A stretch of DNA of 64,000 nucleotides from Symbiodinium natans (GCA_905221605.1 CAJNDS010001358.1:434712-498711), one strand, 5' to 3'. Positions 55,801 to 60,672 are shown, counted from the first letter of the stretch. A program made the numbers and translations. The notes: a model not told the origin generated them from the sequence alone.

Positions 55801-56386
55801 ACAGAGCCCACAACCTCAAACTCCAAATCCTCAAACACGAAACTCTAAACCCAAAACCCGAAACACCCAAAACCCTAAACACAAACCGCAAAACCTACTG
55901 TTCTTGAAGTGGATCACAAAGAGCTGTTTGAGACCCCACCCGAAACCCTCCGAGTTCCGTGCTTTGTCCTTCTCCTTCTTCTCATCCCGCCTCTTCTCTT
56001 GTAGGGTTTAGGGATTTACTAATTCTAAACAGGGAGCTGGAGAATCACGGTCCCTGTAGAATCGCTTACAGGGCAATACAACGTACCTGATTGCCTGATT
56101 CTCAAACACTAAACCCCAAACCCTAAACCCTAAACCCTAAACCCTCCAAAGAGCCAGCAAGCTTTGCCTCGGTACTTGAGATTTCGGATGCAAGAGATCT
56201 CTGGCTCTCTGATATTCGGGCTTCGGCTGGGTTAGAGCTCAGGGTTTTAAAGGGTTTAGGGTTTAGGGTTTAGGGTTTAGGGTTTAAAGGGTTTAGGGTT
56301 TAGGGCTTTTTTGGGGTTGAGGGTGTCGCGCTCCTTTGGCAAAACCCCGGTTCTTCTGGCCTCTTCTCGCGAGACCGAGAGCGGGC
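37805..56386 (-). CDS. U2AF65-like splicing factor gene (multi-exon, partial)
   Basis: A discontinuous gene read right to left. Arg/Ser-Lys-rich exons at 56346-56386 (RSRSREKRPEEP), 55947-55997 (EKRRDEKKEKDKAR), 46301-46390 (KRSRSREKREKKRSR) and 45885-45969 (basic, RRRPSRDYPDYLA) form an RS domain. Linker exons follow (45273, 44930, 44518, 40912, 40201). Then 39805-39861 (NPMALAADSK) leads into 39077-39137 (ARELYLGNLPAGITGQQFL), an RNP2-type RRM start that resembles RRM1 of U2AF large subunits. 37805-37848 (KPGREMIVGR) may be the end of that RRM. RRM2 and RRM3 were not found. U2AF65 binds 3' splice-site tracts. Linkage of all exons into one gene is inference; other RS-RRM proteins remain possible. 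Confidence 0.5.
38700..38985 (-). CDS. Possible exons between RRM exons
   Basis: Two islands with competing open frames: 38887-38965 (AMKKGLGRMLRLSFYG or NEEGLGEDAAPVLLRSEA) after CGGCCTTAG, and 38705-38775 (FRYPKRAHKFETVRGG or SKEGPQVRNGARGTFKG). Phase with 39077-39137 could not be settled. A CCCTAAA array lies between (38797-38886). Confidence 0.3.
39077..39137 (-). CDS. RRM exon (ARELYLGNLPAGITGQQFL)
   Basis: 61 nt between acceptor AAACGCAG and a GC donor. ELYLGNLP is an RNP2 motif, and GITGQQF fits the first helix of U2AF65-type RRM1. The single most diagnostic exon of this gene. Confidence 0.72.
39805..39861 (-). CDS. Linker exon before RRM (GVSNTVNPMALAADSK)
   Basis: 19 codons between TTCCCGAAG and a GC donor (phase 0). 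Such Pro/Asn/Ala-rich linkers lie between RS and RRM1. Confidence 0.52.
39975..40150 (+). repeat. Tandem repeats of about 50 bp built on telomere-like DNA
   Basis: GGGTTCAGGGCTTAATTTAG-GGATT recurs four times with point changes, a higher-order repeat derived from degenerate telomere-like units. Confidence 0.8.
40201..40240 (-). CDS. Putative exon (FLRESPKPSSPSL)
   Basis: 40 nt between GCTGCCAAG and donor GTCCTC. Pro/Ser-rich linker. Confidence 0.5.
40540..40880. repeat. Nonamer GTCCCTAAA array and CCCCAAA array
   Basis: About 18 nonamers (40545-40700) in which a telomere-like heptamer has gained two bases, then CCCCAAA/CCCTAAA heptamers (40770-40880). Open frames here (SLKSLKS / RDFRDF) are repeat artefacts. 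Confidence 0.93.
40912..41000 (-). CDS. Putative exon (DSDQQKRVPEAASPRPSR)
   Basis: 89 nt continuing VGSRWQAPPK. The acceptor is CCCTAG, the last base-changed telomere-like unit, and the donor is GTTCAGGGTTTAGG, so both splice sites lie in the flanking arrays. Basic linker peptide. Confidence 0.6.
41003..41125. repeat. TTTAGGG array ending in a CCCTAAA unit
   Basis: About 15 units; the array inverts at GGTTTAGACCCTAAACT. Confidence 0.9.
41330..41395 (-). CDS. Putative exon (RFKLKRSKPQVARETDIP)
   Basis: Open after TTCGGGGAG; a GC donor follows CCTAAG. Basic linker or RS-flanking peptide. Confidence 0.4.
41750..43090 (-). pseudogene. Degenerate LINE reverse transcriptase (YADD type)
   Basis: RT motifs appear in order but in different frames: KAPGPDNVANELILL (about 43010), IYKSKGSASDPANCRPISLL (about 42870), LLFLDWHMAFDKVDHAWI (about 42640), GCPLSPYVFIM (about 42470) and LEYADDTLLISVTKAQM (about 42350). 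The tail near 41900 (LRTEVTRRDI) looks like the post-palm region. At least four shifts break it. A different family from the 22.7-kb element (YADD instead of WVDD). Inserted in a presumed intron of the U2AF65-like gene. Confidence 0.85.
44170..44340 (-). CDS. Putative Pro-rich exon (ALNAPPSPKPPPTPAPPARK)
   Basis: An open segment of about 55 codons (EDGPSSPKAL...VPEYPGEARQATSW), with donor GTAACA near 44160. It fits a low-complexity linker of a splicing factor. 43.1-43.7 kb upstream has open but unassignable segments, some possibly LINE-derived. Confidence 0.42.
44418..44507 (-). repeat. CCCTAAA array
   Basis: About 13 units; on the transcript strand it reads TTTAGGG. Confidence 0.95.
44518..44573 (-). 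CDS. Putative exon (EEPRKRSPSMPLALQIFL)
   Basis: 56 nt with strong signals: ATCGACCAG and GTCTGTC. Donor and acceptor agree with a plain GT-AG exon. Confidence 0.58.
44605..44790 (+). repeat. TTTAGGG and CTTAGGG arrays
   Basis: Blocks of CTTAGGG alternate with blocks of TTTAGGG, each internally homogeneous. Confidence 0.93.
44930..44966 (-). CDS. Putative exon bordered by MITE A (AFYLESSPSTW)
   Basis: 37 nt after CCCTCAAAG, ending TTGGAG|GTGCATGG, the first bases of a MITE A copy (44856-44938). Confidence 0.5.
44990..45210 (+). repeat. CTTTAGGG octamer array
   Basis: About 17 GGGCTTTA octamers, then TTTCGGG heptamers. A clear local unit change. Confidence 0.95.
45273..45321 (-). CDS. Putative exon (LTFNEGLAPVRALHS)
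   Basis: 49 nt with textbook signals: acceptor ATCTCGCAG and donor GTAAGC. Telomere-like octamers begin just downstream. Confidence 0.6.
45885..45969 (-). CDS. RS-domain exon (KRKRRRPSRDYPDYLA)
   Basis: 85 nt between GCAGCCAG and donor GTATCC. The frame through to the donor is Arg/Lys-rich (RRTKRRRRKKRKRRRPSRDY). Another frame gives Lys/Glu repeats but meets TGA before the donor. Confidence 0.52.
46301..46390 (-). CDS. RS-domain exon (KEKKRSRSREKREKKRSRPM)
   Basis: 90 nt after GGGGACCCAG, with donor GTTGGG. RSRSREKR repeats mark it as Arg/Ser type. TCTCGCGAGA in the DNA simply encodes SRE/SRSRE and recurs in exon 56346-56386. Confidence 0.6.
46430..46520 (+). repeat. TTTAGGG array
   Basis: About 12 units with variants; 46195-46275 upstream is a CCCCAAA array. 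Confidence 0.92.
46639..46940. repeat. (CA)n, (GA)n and A-rich microsatellites
   Basis: CA 46639-46692, GA 46818-46855 and 46926-46944, with AAAC-rich DNA between. The copia element is inserted at the right edge. Confidence 0.95.
46959..46964 (+). repeat. Target-site duplication of the copia element, left
   Basis: ACAAAC, repeated at 55403-55408. Because the right flank is (AAAC)n, the duplication could be fortuitous or longer. Confidence 0.6.
46965..47128 (-). repeat. 3' LTR of the copia element
   Basis: 164 bp, identical to 55239-55402. On the element strand it contains CCAAC-TTCG-GTTGG, a perfect hairpin with a UUCG loop, followed directly by CTCAAG. Confidence 0.95.
47129..47137 (-). 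other. Polypurine tract
   Basis: On the minus strand AAGGGGGTG directly precedes the 3' LTR start TGAGAAAA; this is the plus-strand primer site. Confidence 0.8.
47575..48549 (-). CDS. Extra ORF downstream of pol (324 aa, unknown)
   Basis: ATG start, 324 codons, between pol and the 3' LTR. Several hydrophobic stretches (NFLLVVPLLFVLFPG, FSLRSTLLFTIFNFQF) and an acidic C-terminal part. The position is that of env-like genes in some copia elements, but there is no recognisable envelope signature and no clear signal peptide. Many TF/NF/FL pairs derive from the ACTT excess. It may be non-coding. Confidence 0.4.
   Translation of the reverse strand: MPPKAIEEAQRWTFELHQRAFVQNTYLSFSTFSNFWRPEVFMSILFSGLQKERLTIRQLLLIPRDPRTNFLLVVPLLFVLFPGLYHPGSRQYPGLYHSVHGPPLYFTFELQWITSLAIEMLGVHLFSPQEINFMPWTCYIVLPRSTWARLMQRLVTQRVLVITPADLVWTSGMLNVGFSLRSTLLFTIFNFQFHPGRAEYQESFVALGFSISGQTFGAMMSSGGNIWNRRYRDYFIKLPLLQLFHPAEIATLVSFTCTNQALTFAKLGEMYHNFIQAETHLWLGHIPLHKAWLRPGEAELGDDETVDPHLVRRMLQYDLRRPKL
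48581..48856 (-). CDS. Small ORF downstream of pol (91 aa, unknown)
   Basis: ATG start, in a different frame from the 324-codon ORF that follows. Leu/Arg-rich with a hydrophobic stretch (LRVLWLYLALSFVQG). No family recognised. Confidence 0.3.
   Translation of the reverse strand: MEQEPQLTCGEIRVLRRALRVLWLYLALSFVQGTTWWSGTVLTLVDLPQSLRAERLRRLGGWSNLLFQLVRLCLAYAIWPLHRILRDLREE
49176..55193 (-). CDS. Copia gag-pol polyprotein
   Basis: 2005 codons from ATG. Gag (FSGKPAEWEEWSWKFRAYL), Lys/Gly spacer, zinc knuckle CWTCGKPGHVSASC (about residue 310), protease DSGA (about 574), integrase HHCC-like (HELTHLPFRSWCPICVRAK) and core (QLDYCFLG about 1061; QIDPEPSL), RT (ADISTAFLHA; YVDD about 1675) and RNase H (VDSDWAGD; SSGEAELYA; HTDSTA). 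At the position 35 residues after the second Asp of the integrase triad the residue is Gly (QGAVGVLQ, about 1160) where Glu is expected. Otherwise intact. Confidence 0.96.
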   Translation of the reverse strand: MSLEGENDFTGKLRLPLPPTFSGKPAEWEEWSWKFRAYLSMFDAQAARYLEQHENDETPLTDEALEVHVLTEEGVAALDQTATAGRVTFSRKLHYLLANLTSESALLVVRQNYDSNGFETWRRLVKKFALPDAARHVSLLTQLLDFRFGSHTFEQDFNTWETIKTKYERQTGADLPDSVLVATLLNKTSGALQQHLRLNARTLTTYEDIKATIVEYYQSRHLIMSNSSSSNQGPAPMDIGGLKGKKGFGKGGFGYFKGKGKGKSKSKGKNPHLSFHTAQKGKGKGKDFGGSKGKGKGKSKGKLRGQHALACWTCGKPGHVSASCALGRVSAVDENATLDGSFEDWSVDDTWQVGDFEEEWWSDDLVAAVGLGWSDEDWWHAWDDGWSSTWSDWNDDTWSVASPPPAVEKATSAPPSQAAEPKATSGAPVSAVTLGTPPVRLSSAAKPKATPKATSKASGLAIAAITLGSMFAGTQSCFVSPTCDASLDCMLSGSIVFDDFGCSLGARSDVATWQLSPVCDLPLKNEANQTSLLNPTSLADWGLEHLSSTFFDPYLAEHEVAVASVETGLETWILFDSGAAANCCPPDFAPDFPLLKLEERAPPLKSISGQTLQIYGRKLVAFELDGQRLWLNFYVCDVPYSVISVARLLQQGCKAVLTSEGSQLEGPTGATFPVTRHGSLLFLCPTLAEFDPNEYADFSKGFHEQFAVRPPPGLVAPTLKPTYYHADSWVLDEANATLTRLHKRGRATLFSPEGTKDRPVELKDLTGERVTVMNFEDGSSNTLSDDWRKSEDPRAKQDKYFKGKTVFKLASKPTGRRLVGKQSTLPRPEVHVEMPPPVPSSRTSTQKLSPEVVLRDHGEYADTFRKRVFDLVADEAVDPMKGLEKFVKRSLDDVDPQTNEAYTHDTWVQLPTMWIRLHRQPRKNLFVPSERSAGGPNLSELSKARVTIQLDDCGSMKVDEDVWTLEGADREVVEPFACGGATCFEKRDLYVKEIPEVAEPDLFETSARRPRGLPAPSEPTLTERKEHELTHLPFRSWCPICVRAKSKQNHSRTLKTKQPVVQLDYCFLGDNPEEPQVTLLTAVDLLSGMGLSCVVPAKGRSVYAQAELRRYILEIGRTFGILQIDPEPSLKALVAEFTSEVGGLSVRHSPTGWKQAQGAVGVLQSNLYAQIRTLKLDLEGRYSGFTLQKTHPLFTWLVKHAQWLMNRYAHKSDGLTSFEKRWGKPYNGALCRFAEVVHFRKIGKFPKSDAAWEEGLWLGRDTESNQHFVGTPQGVIKIRSLRRRPPSEQLDLALVQSLKATPWDPRGTKVETDHFVFPPQQPRPGENLVEPPDDPDAIPENLGNAGDLAQELEQDMLRELQSTSETRTAADLPVPEGPMDAEELAERQDKRSHEEPTSSAERASSEPATSRRRVGVTTERKRDTSEVPEAATKVQRISSLVRSPDQQMRIFDLRISAVTTKQELEVPVCVNQDETEISLAERLSNPLFWQSPEFTYEEEKAGMNKEMKSMIDFDVFTEQKMSDLTPEQLATVISTKWVKVRKGDGTCRCRLVVRGYDQLIDDPDDTYASTPSLLTLKTLLTLAVARGWHITLADISTAFLHALVDGDVWVLPPVEYYPEGGVVWKLKRALYGLKNAPALWQTHLAATLEAQGFQRMKSDPNLYFHAGRKVYVLCYVDDLMLFGAKKDVDAIVASLQKELLLRITGELVEGSEATFLGRKMRRTPTSVEMYMSATYVEGMLAEAGMSTCKPAPSPGTDALKKVSETAEALNPEEHKRYRKLVGQLLWMCNLRMDIMYAVKELSRGLASPTTDHWAKLKHLLRYLAGTKEYVQELRPNIRLSEKHSSLDVHTYVDSDWAGDPDTRRSTSGVATYLLGVNLQSHSRTQQTIALSSGEAELYAIGGGAADALFLRSLLLESHLIPKVHLFLHTDSTAGKSMASRYGTSRKTRHVQLRYLYVQELVTSGMVVIRKVLGTLNSADVLTKYVSKETLARHVGTLGLRPRDAM
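55225..55238 (-). other. Primer-binding site
   Basis: On the minus strand TGGTAGCGGAGCTG directly follows the 5' LTR. It is close to the complement of the 3' end of eukaryotic initiator Met tRNA (TGGTAGCAGAG...). Confidence 0.75.
55239..55402 (-). repeat. 5' LTR of the copia element
   Basis: 164 bp, identical to the 3' LTR. Should contain promoter and poly(A) signals; only AT-rich AAAATATAC is suggestive. Confidence 0.95.
55403..55511 (+). repeat. (AAAC)n microsatellite with target duplication at its start
   Basis: About 26 AAAC units beginning exactly at the LTR end. It was either the insertion target or expanded afterwards. Confidence 0.95.
55638..55735. mobile_element. MITE D (inverted-repeat element)
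   Basis: The arms CTGGTTCTTAGTCGGGAATG and CATTCCCCACTAAGAACCAG are inverted, with GAGGGAAT/ATTCCCTC inside. A fragment CTGGTTCTTAGTA also borders the LINE target at 22694. Confidence 0.7.
55947..55997 (-). CDS. RS/KE-domain exon (EKRRDEKKEKDKARNS)
   Basis: 51 nt after CCCTACAAG and before GTTTCGGG, a telomere-like variant used as donor. Confidence 0.52.
56346..56386 (-). CDS. RS-domain exon (ARSRSREKRPEEP)
   Basis: 41 nt between CATGCCAG and GTTTTGCC. The Arg/Ser repeat matches exon 46301-46390. No start codon exon was identified further right. Confidence 0.55.
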
Positions 56387-56454
56387 CTGGCATGTAGGAG
56401 CGGGGTCCAGAATCCTAAGCCCTGAACCCTAAGCCCTGAACCCTAAACCCTACA

Positions 56455-56920
56455 TACATACATGCATACATACCTACATATAGATATAGATATATATATA
56501 TATATGTATATATATATATGTGTATATCTATTTATTTGTTCTTGTGTTTTTCTGTCTATTTCTTTTTATTCATTGATTCATTCGTTCTTCTGTGGGTACT
56601 AATAATAAGAAGAAGAATATTTACAATAATCCGAATCATAATAATGGCAATATTGATAGGCAGTAATTAAAGCAGACTACTAGGTCCCAGAGTAGATTTC
56701 GAAAATCAGGACCCTTGGGGTCCTTGCTGTAAGTCCCGCATTCTAGTGACCAAGCGCCTAAGGTTTAGGGTTTAGGGTTTAGGGTTTAGGGTTTAGGGTT
56801 TAGGGTTTAGGGTTTAGGGTTTAGGGTTTAGGGTTTAGGGTTTAGGGTTTAGGGTTTAGGGTTTAGGGTTTAGGGGGTTTAGGGGGTTTAGGGTTTTAGG
56901 GTTTTAGGGTTTTAGGGTTC
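56455..56920. repeat. TA-rich microsatellite and long TTTAGGG array
   Basis: CATA/TA repeats 56455-56530, a T/A-rich stretch with nothing recognised, and TTTAGGG 56760-56920 (about 17 heptamers, then GGGTTTTA octamers). Confidence 0.9.
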
Positions 56921-56973
56921 AGGGTTTAGTTAGGGCTTCGGGCCTCAAACCAAGACATCCTCTAAGATCGAAC

Positions 56974-57030
56974 GTTGAGGGGAGGCAGCTTGCAGTCGCA
57001 AAGCATGCACGGGGGTACCATGGTGGCTTC
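56974..57030 (-). CDS. Putative exon (EATMVPPCMLCDCKLPPLN)
   Basis: 19 codons between TTTTGGGAG and donor GTTCGA. The Cys cluster CMLCDC suggests metal binding, unproven. Confidence 0.55.
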
Positions 57031-57264
57031 CTCCCAAAACCTCAGGCCAGGGCTGTAGGGCTTAAAGTTTAAGAGTGCTGGGTTGACGTTACGCCGGTAC
57101 ACCCCAATTGGACCCTGAACCCTTAGGAAAAACAAAAAAAAAGCCTGAAGACCCTAAGAAACTCGAAGCCCCCAAAACCTCAAACCAAGAATAACTGCAG
57201 AGATCGCGTTGAGGCCCTTAAAAGCCCTGACAACAACCCACGCCCCAAAAAAACTGTTTTGCAC

Positions 57265-57316
57265 AAATGCAGGGGTTGGTTGGGAACAGCCCGGTCTCCA
57301 CACTCGTCCAAAAGCC
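57265..57316 (-). CDS. Putative exon (GFWTSVETGLFPTNPCI)
   Basis: 52 nt between TTTCAATAG and donor GTGCAA. Well-behaved protein composition; unassigned. Confidence 0.55.
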
Positions 57317-57343
57317 CTATTGAAAGTTGAGGGCCATCTGGGG

Positions 57344-57546
57344 TTCAGGGTTTAGGGTTTTAGGGTTTTAGGGTTTTAGGGTGTTAGGGTTTTAGGGTTT
57401 TAGGGTTTTAGGGTTTTAGGGTTTTAGGGTTTCAGGGTTTTCGGGTTTTCGGGTTTTCGGGTTTTCGGGTTTTCGGGTTTTCGGGTTTTCGGGTTTTCGG
57501 GTTTTCGGATTTTCGGGTTTTCGGTTTTTCGGGTTTTCGGGCTTAC
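57344..57546 (+). repeat. TTTTAGGG then TTTTCGGG octamer arrays
   Basis: About 8 GGGTTTTA octamers change abruptly into about 13 GGGTTTTC octamers. The minus-strand frame reads ENPKTRKP, a repeat artefact. An exon-like island with donor GATG|GTAAGC borders it at 57547. Confidence 0.95.
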
Positions 57547-57965
57547 CATCGGAGGTCTTTGAGAACGCTGGCTGCTAGGCAAACAGCAACTACCCCAGAA
57601 CCTCAGGCAGAGCAAGCCTCGGATGCTCCGAAAGCTTCTAAGGTTCACAGTCTACTGACAAGGCCGAGGCTTCAGGCTTTAGGGTTCATAAGGCTGTTTA
57701 AGGCTGTGTTGTACTATAAAAGGTTTGGAATGGTTCACTAAGGGTACCTTCTGGGGGTCCTTCCTGTAAGTCCCTTCAATAAGCCCGAATGAAAGTTTAA
57801 ATATAACCTTAAAGCACTGAGGTAAGAACCTCAAATTTTAAAACTTTCAACCCCCCGAAGCAAAGAAACCGAGCCCGCAAAGCGGCACAAGCCCTGGGCA
57901 AGAGGCTGAAAAGCCCCTAAACCCCTTAGCCCAGAAACCTAAGCACCGAGCCCTGAGGCCTGAAC

Positions 57966-58063
57966 CTTAAACCCTAAACCCTAAACCCTAAACCCTAAAC
58001 CCTAAACCCTAAACCCTAAACCCTAAACCCTAAACCCTAAACCCTAAACCCTAAACCCTAAAC
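57966..58063 (-). repeat. CCCTAAA array
   Basis: About 14 perfect units. Confidence 0.95.
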
Positions 58064-58497
58064 CCACCCTCAGCACAAGAAGGCCCTCCGTGGCACCCGA
58101 CTCGGGGACGCCGCAAACCTCGGCCAAGAGATTCTTCTTGAAAACTGATGTCGGGCTTCAGAGGGTTTAGGGTTTAGGGCTTAGGGTTTAGGGTTTAGGG
58201 TCTAGGATCTAGGGTCTAGGGTCTAGTCTAGGGTCTAGGGTTTAGGGTTCACAGCCTTGTGAGCTTTGGGTCTTTTAGGGTGTTTGGGCTTTAGGAGCCT
58301 GATCAGAGCTTAAAAGGTTTGAGGGTTTAGGATTCAAGGCCTGATTGGGGCTGAGGCATGAAGGTTTGGGTGCGGGAGGGGGTAGGGGAGGTAGGGGGCG
58401 GGGGGGTAGGGGGGCAGGGCAAGAAAATTGTTAAAATCGCTGATTTTCCTGCGCACGAGGTAGTGCTGCGAACGGCTCCAGGTGGGCAACTCACTGA

Positions 58498-58613
58498 CTG
58501 CTGTGCTGCTACACGGTCTGTCGGCGGATGCGCAGAAATGGGGTCCGCGCTGTCCCATCAGAGCGGAGGCCATTTCTGCGCATCCGCCGACAGACCGTGT
58601 AGCAGCACAGCAG
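58498..58613. repeat. Long hairpin H1
   Basis: 44-nt arms 58498-58541 and 58570-58613 are perfect inverted repeats. The 28-nt centre itself pairs (TCCGCGCTG/CAGAGCGGA, one mismatch). It lies in a presumed intron next to exon 58657-58753. Confidence 0.92.
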
Positions 58614-58656
58614 TGAGAAGAACCTGGAAGGCTTCCTTGTTCGCAGGAAATTCCAC

Positions 58657-58753
58657 TTCCCATCTTCGCCACTCGGTCTTGTGCGGATTTCCCCTTCCCG
58701 AGGTCTCGGCTCTGGCCAAGCAGCAACCTTCTTTCGAGCTGCTCCAAGGGCTC
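58657..58753 (-). CDS. Putative exon (EPLEQLERRLLLGQSRDLGK)
   Basis: 97 nt after TGTCACTGAG, continuing GKSAQDRVAKMG; donor GTGGAA. Charged helical peptide, unassigned. Confidence 0.5.
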
Positions 58754-58763
58754 CTCAGTGACA

Positions 58764-58840
58764 GGGTTTAGAGTTTAGGGTTTAGGGTTTAGGGTTTAGG
58801 GTTTAGGGTTTAGGGTTTAGGGTTTAGGGTTTAGGGTTTG
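58764..58840 (+). repeat. TTTAGGG array
   Basis: About 11 units between exons 58657-58753 and 58845-58951. Confidence 0.95.
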
Positions 58841-58844
58841 GGGT

Positions 58845-58951
58845 TCTGCTCTGGCCAGAGCGCGGTGCGAGCTCCTCAACAAGGAGGAAGCTATGGCTCC
58901 TGCCCAAGCACCAAGCATGGAGCTTGCCCAAAACAAGGCGACGGACTCGTG
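58845..58951 (-). CDS. Putative membrane-segment exon (ALFWASSMLGAWAGAIASSL)
   Basis: Starts HESV directly after TCCTTGCAG, the inner edge of a MITE. The hydrophobic stretch could span a membrane; it ends SSHRALARAEP. The left boundary is uncertain (non-GT donor). Confidence 0.55.
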
Positions 58952-59061
58952 CTGCAAGGACTCCAAAACGCCTTAATTAAGGAATTTACCTTAAATCATA
59001 TTAGGGTTCCTATTACAAATTAAGGGATATTCCTTACTTAAGGGGTTTTGGAGTCTCTGGG
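58952..59061. mobile_element. MITE E copy 1, probable GA-AG intron
   Basis: Self-inverted: GACTCCAAAACGCCTTAA ... TTAAGGGGTTTTGGAGTC. On the minus strand exon 59058-59096 ends TTCCCA and the element continues GAGACTCC...CTTGCAG, then exon 58845-58951. Both flanking exons are phase 0. A copy in inverse orientation is at 59840-59948. Confidence 0.7.
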
Positions 59062-59096
59062 AATCTTCCCATCCCTGCCAGAAATGGACAGGTCTT
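59058..59096 (-). CDS. Putative exon (KTCPFLAGMGRFP)
   Basis: 13 codons after CGACATGCAG, ending at the MITE E boundary. Confidence 0.5.
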
Positions 59097-59146
59097 CTGC
59101 ATGTCGACCCAGTATGTCAGCAGAACACGGTTCGGCCTTACTGCAC

Positions 59147-59234
59147 AGATGAGAGCCGAAGTGCATTCCCAGAATGTTCAAAGAGCGGATCTTTTGACGG
59201 ATCAGGCCAAAAGCCAGAGGCCGTCAAAGCAAAT
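59147..59234 (-). CDS. Putative exon (ASGFWPDPSKDPLFEHSGNA)
   Basis: 88 nt after CTGTTGCAG (reading FALTASGFW... LRLSS), donor GTGCAG. Phase is compatible with exon 59058-59096. Confidence 0.58.
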
Positions 59235-59514
59235 CTGCAACAGGTAACGCTTGCTTGTTCGCACTTGATCAAACTACCACGATCAAGAGATCTGTCATGA
59301 TCATCGTAATGGGATCTAGTGATCTAGTGATCTACCTAGCACTTGCCATCAGAGAAGCTGGAGAAGCTGCTGATACCCCAAATAATGCCCAAAAAATCTT
59401 GACCTGCTCGAGTAGGCAGCGGTGAGCGACGAGAACGTCAACATCCTCCTGGTGCAATAACTCCTCCACAGCCACACCACATCTTGCAATGGTGGCGATA
59501 CAATTTCACACGAA

Positions 59515-59644
59515 CTGTGCAGGCTGCCAAAACCTTCTCCTCTCTGTTCTTAGCTTTGTGTTCGTTCTTTGGGGGCTTGCCTTGCCCCAAAGCACGAACA
59601 CAAAGCTAAGAACACAGAGGAGAAGGTTTTGGCAGCCTGCACAG
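59515..59644. repeat. Long hairpin H2
   Basis: Arms of about 60 nt (CTGTGCAGGCTGCCAAAACC... and its complement) with two or three mismatches and almost no loop. Confidence 0.92.
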
Positions 59645-59713
59645 CGGCACTGCGCGTGACCTGCGCGTGCGCACCCGACACACCCTTTCACGGATGAAGG
59701 TGCACGTGGAAAG

Positions 59714-59772
59714 AAAGATGCCCACAGGTGGGCGGCCTATGAGTCGTAGGCGGCCCATCTGTGGGCATCTTT
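59714..59772. repeat. Hairpin H3
   Basis: 26-nt arms AAAGATGCCCACAGGTGGGC-GGCCTA and complement with two mismatches, loop TGAGTCG. Confidence 0.9.
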
Positions 59773-59839
59773 GCTGGCCTCGAATGCAAGCCTGCCATGG
59801 CATGGCAGCATGGGTGGGCTGGCACTCGGTTTTTTTTAA

Positions 59840-59948
59840 CCCAGAGACTCCAAAACCCCTTAATTCAGGAATATCCCTTAATTTGTAATAGGAACCCTAA
59901 TATGATTTAAGGTATGTTCCTTAATTAAGGCGTTTTGGAGTCTCTGGG
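59840..59948. mobile_element. MITE E copy 2 (inverted relative to copy 1)
   Basis: 109 bp, termini CCCAGAGACTCCAAAAC / GTTTTGGAGTCTCTGGG, about 95 percent identical to the complement of copy 1. It borders exon 59945-59990 on the minus strand with the same TTCCCA|GAGACTCC junction. Confidence 0.8.
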
Positions 59949-59990
59949 AATGTACAAGCCATGGTCATCTAGCAGCTTCAGAACCGGAAT
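59945..59990 (-). CDS. Putative exon (IPVLKLLDDHGLYIP)
   Basis: 46 nt after ATCTGGCAG, ending at MITE E copy 2. An overlapping upstream open segment (AECFSLRETLSPDNPRTW..., about 59975-60083) uses another frame; only one of the two can be right at the overlap. Confidence 0.5.
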
Positions 59991-60304
59991 CTGCCAGATG
60001 AATGGCCATGAACAAAGAACTGATCCAGGTTCGGGGGTTGTCGGGGCTGAGGGTCTCCCGCAAGGAAAAGCACTCGGCGCTAGGGGGTTTTGGAACTATC
60101 ATGTTCCTCAAGCTTCTGAACCCTAAGCCCTAGCCCTAAAACCCGATCAGGGGCGTAGGCTTAGGCTCTCGCTAGTGCTGCGGGCAACTTTTCTGACAGC
60201 CTTGTCTCATCAACAAGGGCCGAAGCCTAAAAAAACCAAACACAAGATGAGTCTCCTGAAGGCCTCCTCCGAACAACTCTACTTGAGGGTTCATGGGTAC
60301 CTAG

Positions 60305-60369
60305 AAGTAGGGTTATAAGTAGGGTAACTATGGTAATAACCTTATTGAGGGTACTTATAACCCTACTTA
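60305..60369. mobile_element. Short inverted-repeat element
   Basis: AAGTAGGGTTATAAGTA and TACTTATAACCCTACTT are perfect arms. A related half-site is near 398-435. Confidence 0.6.
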
Positions 60370-60577
60370 TGCCCGAGGTCTTCCCCTAAACCCAAGACTC
60401 CTCGCCACAAACCCGGAACGAAAAAAAGCCCTAAACCCCAAACCCTAAACCCTAAATGCGGGCCAGGGTGCACTACGGAGGACCCCCACAAAAGAGGATC
60501 GCTCCCCCGCGCGCCCACCCCGCGCCCGCTGTCGCGGCCGAGAGAAACGGCAGAGAGGCCACTTGCCAAAAAAAAGA

Positions 60578-60672
60578 GGTTTAGGGTTTAGGGTTTAGGG
60601 TTTAGGGTTTAGGGTTTAGGGTTTAGGGTTTAGGGTTTAGGGTTTAGGGTTTAGGGTTTAGGGTTTAGGGTT
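60578..60672 (+). repeat. TTTAGGG array
   Basis: About 13 units. The island 60455-60560 left of it has an open minus segment (VSLGRDSGRGVGARGSDP). Confidence 0.95.
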
